From the NCBI GenBank assembly GCA_020433785.1, contig JAGRCC010000065.1, positions 1 to 13,060 on the forward strand: a DNA stretch of 13,060 nucleotides, written 5' to 3'. The translations under genes were made by a program, and so were the position numbers. This DNA is from Anaerolineae bacterium. GTDB lineage: Bacteria > Chloroflexota > Anaerolineae > 4572-78 > J111. The stretch's first letter is position 1; the number at the start of each line of letters is the position of its first letter. Below the pieces are notes generated by a model. It was not told where the DNA came from. It saw nothing but the letters and a program-made list of their open reading frames with translations, and searched no databases. Positions 1 through 5,558 of this stretch are shown in pieces.

Positions 1-49
1 CCACGGTTTAGTGCAGAGCTACCTCTTTGTTTGATCGAGGCGTTTATAC

Positions 50-80
50 AAAAAAAACCTCACCCCATGTTGGGGCGAGG
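50..80 (-). terminator. T-box regulatory terminator
   Basis: On the minus strand a 9-position stem (arms at 58-66 and 72-80, one A-C mismatch, 5-nt loop) is followed by eight T's (50-57). It sits right after the T-box sequence, so it is the terminator that tRNA binding would disrupt. Confidence 0.85.
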
Positions 81-380
81 TCGGTCCTCGCGGTTCCACC
101 CAATTTTCGTAAAACGTACCGTGACCAACCGACTACCCAAAAATTAAGTCCACGGATTAATATCTAATCTCAGCCTTGGCCTTAGCCTCAGCCTTTATGT
201 TTGACGTTTTACGCTCATTTGCAGCCGGTAACGGGGCTAACCGGGCGGCCATACTGGCTAAAAGCGTTCAAGCCACCACTCTCAAGGGGTTTTCAACGGG
301 CGTTACAAGGAAGGCTTTCAGCCTGAGACCTTCCATCTCTGGCATAACGTGTTCCGCATACTCGTCTTGATCGGCGTGTT
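50..380 (-). ncRNA. T-box riboswitch leader (tRNA-sensing), gene outside window
   Basis: Read on the minus strand, this leader carries the T-box hallmark GGGTGGAACCGCGAGG (plus-strand 86-101), the conserved antiterminator sequence that pairs with the uncharged tRNA acceptor end. Upstream there is a Stem I-like hairpin with an AGTA strand (359-362), an AGAGA segment and a GGCTGAAAGCC apical part. A downstream strand GAAAACCCC (286-294) faces the AGTA and should hold the specifier codon. The CGTTACCGG...AATGAGCG segment typical of the Stem III region also follows. The leader ends in a terminator hairpin with eight T's. T-boxes control aminoacyl-tRNA synthetase, amino-acid synthesis or transport genes. 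The controlled gene starts left of base 1. If the usual GAA-N-specifier spacing holds, the specifier would be ACC (Thr); AAC (Asn) is the other reading. The class call is strong; the amino acid is a guess. Confidence 0.85.
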
Positions 381-386
381 AAGATG

Positions 387-415
387 AGTGTAACACGGAG
401 TCAGAGCGATGTCAA
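387..415 (-). promoter_or_regulatory. Sigma-70 type promoter for the T-box leader
   Basis: On the minus strand, TTGACA (410-415) and TACACT (387-392) are separated by exactly 17 bases. This gives a start near 380, just ahead of the T-box Stem I, which fits the leader's 5' end. Confidence 0.7.
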
Positions 416-641
416 TTCATTCTGAGAGCAGACTTGGGCGGATATGACTATTGAATTCGAGCCTAGCCTCGCTTAGAATGATCAGATACAGCGTGTTTTT
501 TACGTGCCGAACCTTAACAACCTTAATTTTCCGAGGCAGAATTTTCCTAATGATGTTCGATAGAATATTATATGGAGCCATTACACCACGCGAAGGCGAT
601 TTCACCCACGATGATGTGTTGTCCTCATCACCGGATCCAAG
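416..641. other. Gene-free stretch, nothing recognised
   Basis: Between the T-box promoter and the promoter of small gene A I see no credible gene. The reading frames here are under 80 codons, overlap one another on both strands, lack good ribosome binding sites and show no recognisable protein features. The stretch is A+T-rich and contains no strong repeat. Confidence 0.5.
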
Positions 642-671
642 TTGACATATTATACTCGATCATGTTACAAT
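642..671 (+). promoter_or_regulatory. Candidate promoter of small gene A
   Basis: TTGACA (642-647) and TACAAT (666-671) with an 18-base spacer give a good sigma-70-like promoter on the plus strand. The start would fall near 678, leaving a leader of about 130 bases before the ATG at 808. A palindromic GAAC-N4-GTTC box lies over the predicted start. Confidence 0.6.
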
Positions 672-673
672 TA

Positions 674-685
674 GAACATTCGTTC
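674..685. promoter_or_regulatory. LexA/SOS-box-like palindrome GAAC-ATTC-GTTC
   Basis: The sequence matches the Gram-positive LexA core GAACNNNNGTTC exactly. With its flanks it is extended to A-GAAC-ATTC-GTTC-T. It starts 2 bases after the -10 hexamer, where a bound repressor would block initiation. Regulation by LexA is inferred from motif and position only. Confidence 0.5.
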
Positions 686-807
686 TTGTTGTCTCAGATT
701 GCCTTCCTACCCTCAAGGATGCTGCTCGGCAAATTATTCTATCCGGCCAATCCGGCAACGACCGTTCTCACCCTTTACATTTTAGATAACTTATTTTGGA
801 GAATGTT

Positions 808-1122
808 ATGAACTTCTCTTTTGACATGGACAACGACCAGGCTGCCCATTTATCCTCACTTGACCAAAAAGAACGAGTTGTTGTCTTACAGCCGGTGACG
901 ATGCGAATTCCAAATTGTCATAATATCTACTGTCCCAGTAAACTGATGCCTAAACGCCACGTGCCTTACGAAGAGTTTATTGTAAGATATGCGCCGGAGC
1001 CAAGGAACATTCGCATCTGTTTTGACGAGACATACTCCTTAGACACTATGATAGAAAATTCAGTCATGGTTACGGCTTATAATTGTGGATTGGGATGTTG
1101 GTATATCGTTGGCTCAGCTTAA
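808..1122 (+). CDS. Small cysteine-containing protein, cassette copy A (unknown family)
   Basis: A 104-residue protein of a family I do not recognise. The start is the ATG at 808, preceded by GGAG at 798-801; a TTG twelve bases upstream lies on the ribosome binding site itself and is unlikely. There is no signal peptide or membrane segment. From residue 24 to 101 it aligns without gaps with the product of the gene at 5078, with about 42 of 79 positions identical, while the first ~22 residues differ. Shared blocks are IYCPSK (Cys42), CFDE (Cys71), VTAY and CWY (Cys97); copy A also has Cys37 and Cys93. Three invariant cysteines could bind metal or be redox-active, but that is a guess. The gene converges on the S24 gene and its stop codon overlaps that gene's stop. 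A LexA-like box lies at its promoter. Confidence 0.85.
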   Translation: MNFSFDMDNDQAAHLSSLDQKERVVVLQPVTMRIPNCHNIYCPSKLMPKRHVPYEEFIVRYAPEPRNIRICFDETYSLDTMIENSVMVTAYNCGLGCWYIVGSA

Positions 1123-1133
1123 GGTGAGCCAAC
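1108..1133. terminator. Perfect hairpin spanning the overlapping stop codons
   Basis: GTTGGCTCA (1108-1116) pairs with TGAGCCAAC (1125-1133), a 9-bp perfect stem with an 8-nt loop. The loop holds TTAA (1119-1122), which is the TAA stop of both convergent genes. There is no T-tract on either side, so it is not a standard intrinsic terminator. It may stabilise 3' ends or pause polymerase in both directions. Confidence 0.5.
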
Positions 1134-2987
1134 AAAATTCCCCACGACGACTACCTCACCCTGCTCGTAAAATATAGGCATAATGATTTTGCCAGTTTTT
1201 ACCCGCTTTGCATAAATATTTTTGATTTTTGCTAAATCAGACCCTGGCGACGTAACGACAATATGTTCACTTGTAGGATTGCTTGATTCCAGCAACCAGT
1301 GACGTAGTGTATCATTTTGCTGTTCGATGACATAATACCGCTTGATAACGCCAAGGGGTTCGGCTAGACCCGGCGCAATAATAACGATAGCCGCAATTTC
1401 GCCTTGCTTGACGGATGGTTTCTTCTTAATAAGGGCTATCTGGTCATTCAAGATATGATCTCCGCTCATACTATCGCCTTCTACATGGGCCCCAAAACTG
1501 GGTCTAATACAGTCTGAATCTCTGACTTCCACGTAATCAATGATATCTTCCCGGGCGATTACACCAGCTCCCGCTGCAATATGACTAACAATAGGAAGTT
1601 GCCAAATGTAGCTATGCGCGATTTCATTTCGCTTACTATAGGGTACATGATCGATTACCTCACCACTAATATAAACCTCGTAAACCCTTTTAATTTCAAA
1701 ACGAGGATTAGGAGTCTGATAATAATGATTTAATCTATCCCACTCCGTTTCATATTCTGCTAACACGATACATGGTTGACTATTATCGAGCGGCTCTAAA
1801 AAATAATGATCGTTAGTTTTAGAAAATTTTCTTAAGCTCGTTTCAAGTTTGTTATTCTGTTTCGTTAAGATAAAGACAATTTTTCCATGCAGTTGGTGCG
1901 GCGCAACTTTTGTGTCGATCAACAACCAGTCGCCCTGAGCCAAATTGGCTCCAATGGTCACTTTCGGGTCAATTTCTAAAATGTAGTCCGCATCCTCAAC
2001 TGTCTTTACTTTGTTTGGGTCAATTACCACCTTTTCAGTCGGAGAAGAGGTCTTTACCTTCTCATAATCCTGTCCGGAGAGTAGATTGAGCCGGGTAATC
2101 AAGTGACCCGTAATACAGCCTTGCCCTCTAGAAACGGCAAATAACGGCAGCGCCCTTACTTTGTTTTCCTCATCTATCGATGCGGCATTGAGTGTTGGCT
2201 CATCCGTCTCTTTTTTGAGCACTTCTATTTTGGCCTGTTGCTCATGGATAGCCTGAATTAGCCCCTCCTTATTGACTCTGGTAACCACACTCTCCTGTAA
2301 AGCATACCGCAGCGCCTGGCCGATAGTATACTCAGCCTCATCGATCTTCTTTAAATTCTCGTGAATAGTCGCTAACCCCAAATAGGCCAGGGCAGTAAGT
2401 TGAAACCAGTTCGTAGCCTTAAACTGGTTAATACTATCCTCTAACATCTTTTTGATTTCGGGCCCAGGTTGGATAGAACGGCTGAAATTAAAGTTCAAAG
2501 CCGAAGCGGCTTGCAATAGATACAGCTTGCCCCGGCCGGTTTTTAGCTGGTTAATGTCTATGCTGTCTGCCGCTACTTTTTTATTCTTGGCGATTAGGTC
2601 GCTAGAGGCACCGATAACTAAGTAACTTTCATCCACCTTTAAGGCCAGTTGGCTCAGCTCCGCGGCCGTTTCAGGCTCGATTTCCAGCCAGAATTGCGCA
2701 ATCTCATAAATCTCTTGTAGATAATTGTTAGGCGTAAGCGCCTCATCTAGACCACTTTTCATCAAAGAAATTAAATAGCTGCCGGGCATACCTGAATTCA
2801 ACGACGATTGCGCCAACGTATTTAATTCCGTTCGAATCTTAGAGATGTTTTCCTTAGCGGTTATATACTGTTCCGCGAGTTCGTCATTAGCCGATATCTC
2901 TGATAGCGTGTGTTTTCTTTTGAGCGCAGCAAGCGTGTTAAGGCCATCCTTCGCCGACTGTTTCAAATTATCAATTTGGTTCGTCAT
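1119..2987 (-). CDS. TPR-like helical protein with tandem LexA-type S24 domains, copy A
   Basis: A 622-residue protein. Residues 1-130 are charged helices with coiled-coil character and contain no recognisable HTH. Residues ~150-255 look like TPR or similar paired helices. Residues ~281-450 look like a degenerate S24 domain: it starts LPLFAVSRGQG in place of a cleavage loop, has GDWLLID and HYFLEPLD strands, and ends YISGEVIDHV like the LexA C-terminal strand, but has no GDSM. Residues ~463-622 are an intact S24 domain: an Ala472-Gly473 cleavage site in IAAGAG, Ser506 in EGDSM and Lys549 in VIKRYY. The Ala-to-Ser distance of 34 is close to LexA's, so self-cleavage is likely. The start is the ATG at 2987 with a weak GGTGAG-type ribosome site. 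An intrinsic terminator lies just upstream, so expression may depend on read-through or on a weak local promoter (TTGCTG-16-TACAAT, -10 at 3006-3011). The substrate and partner are unknown. Confidence 0.85.
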   Translation of the reverse strand: MTNQIDNLKQSAKDGLNTLAALKRKHTLSEISANDELAEQYITAKENISKIRTELNTLAQSSLNSGMPGSYLISLMKSGLDEALTPNNYLQEIYEIAQFWLEIEPETAAELSQLALKVDESYLVIGASSDLIAKNKKVAADSIDINQLKTGRGKLYLLQAASALNFNFSRSIQPGPEIKKMLEDSINQFKATNWFQLTALAYLGLATIHENLKKIDEAEYTIGQALRYALQESVVTRVNKEGLIQAIHEQQAKIEVLKKETDEPTLNAASIDEENKVRALPLFAVSRGQGCITGHLITRLNLLSGQDYEKVKTSSPTEKVVIDPNKVKTVEDADYILEIDPKVTIGANLAQGDWLLIDTKVAPHQLHGKIVFILTKQNNKLETSLRKFSKTNDHYFLEPLDNSQPCIVLAEYETEWDRLNHYYQTPNPRFEIKRVYEVYISGEVIDHVPYSKRNEIAHSYIWQLPIVSHIAAGAGVIAREDIIDYVEVRDSDCIRPSFGAHVEGDSMSGDHILNDQIALIKKKPSVKQGEIAAIVIIAPGLAEPLGVIKRYYVIEQQNDTLRHWLLESSNPTSEHIVVTSPGSDLAKIKNIYAKRVKTGKIIMPIFYEQGEVVVVGNFVGSP

Positions 2988-3010
2988 AACTTTCTCACCA
3001 TAGTCATTGT

Positions 3011-3045
3011 AAAAAACAGGCCGGGACCAGCAAATGATCCCGGCT
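3011..3045 (-). terminator. Intrinsic terminator between SPFH gene A and S24 gene A
   Basis: On the minus strand a 7-bp perfect stem (GCCGGGA arms at 3038-3044 and 3020-3026, 11-nt loop) is followed by six T's (3011-3016). It ends only 23 bases before the S24 start, so transcription from the SPFH gene should be cut or attenuated before the S24 gene. Confidence 0.75.
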
Positions 3046-3064
3046 CAATAAAATCGACCATATG

Positions 3065-4699
3065 TTAGTCGTGCAAGGCCCCGTTGCCGTTGGCTTCTTC
3101 CCCATGCCGGATCGGGATGCGCGGATAAAGTGCCGACGTTCTGACCAGACCTTCCATCTCTTTGGCCGAAGTCATCGCGCTAATCAAGCCGAGGGTGGCG
3201 CTGGAGATTTGTTCTGGTTTCAATGCGCCGTCCTGCTTCAATTCACGCAGTAACTCGCGGAAGAGTGCCGCCCGTGCTTCTCCCTCACCTTGACCATCGA
3301 TAATGCGAGCTTGAGCTTTAGCCCTAGCGGCAATAATCGTCGCTTTGGCCTTCGATTCGGCAATTCGAGCATTAGTTTCCTCGATACGCGCTTCAATTAG
3401 CGTATTGACCTCTTTCTCAATTTTCTTCTTAATCTCGTCGGGGAAGGTGATCTCATTGAGATCGACCACTAACAGTTTTACCCCTTTACCTAAGGCGGAG
3501 CCTTTGGTTTTATCGGTCAAATATTTTTCAAGCTCGGCAATCTTGCGCTCATTGATTTTAGCCGCCAGGTCTGCCCCTTCGCCTTCAATTTTGAACAAAT
3601 CTTCGGCATCGACGGCCATAATGGCATCTTTAACGGTGCTGGCCAGCGGGAACTTGACCGATCCCCAAACATCCGTGGCCCGCCGAGCGGCGAGGATAGC
3701 CGTTCGTTTATAGATTTTGTTATAGTCGTCGCCCACTGTCGGTTCTTTTTCCAGTTCGGCTAATTCTTTTTTGGCCGAGTTCAAGGACTCTTCAGCGGCC
3801 TTAATTTCTTCTTGGGCTGCACCGGTTGTTTTTAGTTGACTATGCGCTTTTTCGGCATCGGTTACCGCTTGCTGAAAACGAGCAAGCGTATCTTCGGCGG
3901 GTTCAATTTGAGCGGCGTGCAGCACCTTAATATCCAATGGGATTCTATCGCGGGTTAAAACATTTTCGAGTGGGTTCACATTTCCCGCTGGCAGCAGCGG
4001 TAAAATGGCTTTGATCTGCTCCTGACGACCCAGCATCCACGAGCCGGCACCCACAGCCCGGGTAATCAATCCCTGGCGCTGCAACACAACTACCTGTCCA
4101 ATATGGACCACCAGCCAACCCGGCCCACCGAAACTTTCTAGCCGCTCGATATCATCCTCATTGCCTTTGAGGTTACCACTACTATCTACTACTACCATAA
4201 AGTGACCGATGCCCAAAACGCTAAATAAAGTGTGAATAAAAGCATAAGAATAGGCTCGATAGTGAGGACCGGTATGCCATTTGGAAACAACGATCGATGC
4301 TGCGGCAATAATCAAGACGAACGGCACGCCAACCAGGAGTATGGCTCCTCCCGCACTGATTAAGAGAATGAGCAGCGCATTGCCTAAGGTTAAGGGGCCA
4401 GCTACCGTGTCGGTAACAAACTCACGAAGCGCCGGAATGAATACAATAGCATTAATAATTAAAAATGCAGCCAGAAAATGGAAATACCCCAACAGAAAAA
4501 GATTACGCCCCTGATGTTTTTTGAACCCAAACCAAACCAGCAGCAGGATAGCAAGAAAGAAAAAAGCGCTTCCCATCACATAGTTAACGCTTGCAACTAA
4601 GCCGCTAATGGCTAAAATGGCAACGAAAATTCCTGATCGAATAAACGTCCCTCGCCCTGTCATGGTTTGCGGCTTTAAACGGACAAAATGAGCTGACAT
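3065..4699 (-). CDS. Multi-pass membrane SPFH/band-7-like protein, copy A
   Basis: A 544-residue protein. I set the start at 4699: the ATG has a perfect AGGAGG at 4705-4710 and the N-terminus then matches copy B, also 544 residues (MSxH...LxPQTMTG). The frame stays open 20 codons further upstream, without support. Four hydrophobic segments lie at about 19-39, 42-60, 67-90 and 107-139, with a possible fifth at 151-171. An SPFH-like region follows from ~185, with the typical LTRDRIPLDIKV strand at 248-260. It is interrupted by a charged coiled coil at ~265-320. An Ala/Glu/Lys-rich flotillin-like helix ending in GEGEARAALF covers ~420-490. SPFH proteins form membrane scaffolds and often partner with proteases. 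Most have one membrane anchor, so a four-segment N-terminus is unusual. It lies upstream of and co-oriented with the S24 gene. A LexA-like box lies ~145 bases ahead of the start. Confidence 0.8.
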   Translation of the reverse strand: MSAHFVRLKPQTMTGRGTFIRSGIFVAILAISGLVASVNYVMGSAFFFLAILLLVWFGFKKHQGRNLFLLGYFHFLAAFLIINAIVFIPALREFVTDTVAGPLTLGNALLILLISAGGAILLVGVPFVLIIAAASIVVSKWHTGPHYRAYSYAFIHTLFSVLGIGHFMVVVDSSGNLKGNEDDIERLESFGGPGWLVVHIGQVVVLQRQGLITRAVGAGSWMLGRQEQIKAILPLLPAGNVNPLENVLTRDRIPLDIKVLHAAQIEPAEDTLARFQQAVTDAEKAHSQLKTTGAAQEEIKAAEESLNSAKKELAELEKEPTVGDDYNKIYKRTAILAARRATDVWGSVKFPLASTVKDAIMAVDAEDLFKIEGEGADLAAKINERKIAELEKYLTDKTKGSALGKGVKLLVVDLNEITFPDEIKKKIEKEVNTLIEARIEETNARIAESKAKATIIAARAKAQARIIDGQGEGEARAALFRELLRELKQDGALKPEQISSATLGLISAMTSAKEMEGLVRTSALYPRIPIRHGEEANGNGALHD

Positions 4700-4817
4700 A
4701 AATGCCTCCTTATAATGAAATAAAAACGCGCAGAGTTCGGCTTTGGCCAGCTTCTGCACTTATTGTTGGTTTGTTAATGACTTCATTTTGATTATGACAA
4801 GTTGTTATGTTAATATG

Positions 4818-4845
4818 ATAGCACATTTATAGCTAGAGGAGTCTA
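4818..4845 (-). promoter_or_regulatory. Candidate promoter of SPFH gene A
   Basis: On the minus strand TAGACT (4840-4845) and TGCTAT (4818-4823) are 16 bases apart. The hexamers are weak alone, but the arrangement aligns with the equivalent site of copy B (TTAACT-16-TACTAT), placed the same way beside an AGTAC palindrome. Confidence 0.4.
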
Positions 4846-4858
4846 GTACTAAAGTACC
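4845..4858. promoter_or_regulatory. LexA-like box AGTAC-TAA-AGTAC-C upstream of SPFH gene A
   Basis: The 14-base site matches the cyanobacterial LexA consensus RGTACNNNDGTWCB at every defined position. It touches the candidate -35 of the SPFH promoter. A second inverted repeat, ACCATT-AACA-AATGGT (4856-4871), overlaps its edge. An equivalent box sits ahead of copy B at 9649-9662, which makes chance less likely. Confidence 0.55.
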
Positions 4859-4960
4859 ATTAACAAATGGTGATTCCAGTTTCATGTTAAGATTTGTACG
4901 ATCAATCTACGGTATTGATACGATATATGAAGGGTAGCCTTAAAACAGATTAAAAATAAT

Positions 4961-4988
4961 TAGACATTTTTTGAAAATGCGCTATAAT
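4961..4988 (+). promoter_or_regulatory. Candidate promoter of small gene B
   Basis: TAGACA (4961-4966) and a perfect TATAAT (4983-4988) are separated by 16 bases. The start would be near 4995, giving a leader of about 83 bases. Downstream, AGAC-AAAT-GTTC (4999-5010) is a half-conserved form of the GAAC-N4-GTTC box found at copy A. A TTTTAGATAA string (5041-5050) also occurs ahead of small gene A (780-789). The rest of the 4700-5077 gap is A+T-rich and shared between two divergent genes. Confidence 0.55.
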
Positions 4989-5077
4989 GATGTAAATCAG
5001 ACAAATGTTCTAACCGCCTTTTAATATTTTCTAACCAGAATTTTAGATAAATCAACTTACCTGACATTGGAGCAACC

Positions 5078-5398
5078 ATGAACTTAACCGTAAAAACCCC
5101 CGACCGGCGCAGTAACCGCGCTAAATCCGGCAATCTCAGCGAGCAGGTGGTCAATTTGCAGCCGCTGGCGATGCGCTTGCCCAATCGCTTTGGGATTTAT
5201 TGTCCTAGTAAGTTTGAACCGAAGAAAACCATGACCTACCGCGAATTCCTTAAGAATTATGCTGATCATCCCCGCCGGATGCGGGTCTGTTTTGATGAGA
5301 ACCCCACCACCGAGACCCTGTTAGAGCGATCGGAGGTGGTTACGGCTTACGGTAGCGGTTTAGATTGTTGGTATTGTGTGGATACAAGCGGGGAATAA
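5078..5398 (+). CDS. Small cysteine-containing protein, cassette copy B (unknown family)
   Basis: A 106-residue paralogue of the protein encoded at 808-1122, family not recognised. The ATG at 5078 has GGAG at 5069-5072. The first ~22 residues are basic and divergent. The core keeps LQP..MR.PN, IYCPSK with Cys42, Y.EF, PR..R.CFDE with Cys71, VVTAY and CWY with Cys97, all at the same numbering as copy A. Cys37 and Cys93 of copy A are Arg and Ser here, and there is an extra Cys100, so only three cysteines are shared. It is predicted to be soluble. The gene faces the S24 gene of copy B across a 160-base gap with a plus-strand terminator, instead of the overlapping stops of copy A. Confidence 0.85.
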   Translation: MNLTVKTPDRRSNRAKSGNLSEQVVNLQPLAMRLPNRFGIYCPSKFEPKKTMTYREFLKNYADHPRRMRVCFDENPTTETLLERSEVVTAYGSGLDCWYCVDTSGE

Positions 5399-5441
5399 TA
5401 GGCGCAGTTCCCGGCGAGGTTAGCAGTTAGGAAAAAAGAAA

Positions 5442-5520
5442 ACCTCAAAGAACCCAAAGAAGGCCCAGAGATCACGGAGAGATTCTGTAAGCTGCGGGCC
5501 TTCTTTGAGAACTTCGAGGT
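5442..5520. repeat. Long imperfect inverted repeat between convergent genes
   Basis: Two 25-base arms (5442-5466 and 5496-5520) are complementary at 21 of 25 positions. They include an 11-bp perfect core (AAAGAAGGCCC / GGGCCTTCTTT) and enclose a 29-base spacer. It could act as a 3' end structure for both convergent transcripts or be the remains of a small mobile repeat. I see no target-site duplication. Confidence 0.6.
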
Positions 5521-5529
5521 AAATTGTTA

Positions 5530-5553
5530 GGGATGACACGGTCGTCCCTTTTT
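5530..5553 (+). terminator. Intrinsic terminator after small gene B
   Basis: GGGATGAC (5530-5537) pairs with GTCGTCCC (5541-5548) with one G-T wobble and a 3-base loop, followed by five T's (5549-5553). This is a standard plus-strand terminator for the small gene's transcript. Confidence 0.75.
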
Positions 5554-5558
5554 GTTAT

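Noticed and set aside
176..370. Plus-strand 64-codon open frame over the T-box region
   Set aside because: It lies wholly within the T-box leader on the other strand and has no ribosome site or protein features.
417..811. Several open frames of 60-80 codons on both strands
   Set aside because: They overlap each other, lack ribosome binding sites and show no conserved features; the last one runs into the start of small gene A.
3345..3713. 122-codon plus-strand frame opposite SPFH gene A
   Set aside because: Low-complexity Ser/Ala-rich shadow of a well-supported gene. Similar shadows opposite the SPFH gene B, glpX and SulP genes were rejected for the same reason.
4700..4759. 20-codon N-terminal extension of SPFH protein A
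   Set aside because: A perfect AGGAGG lies just before the ATG at 4699, and copy B begins at the equivalent residue.
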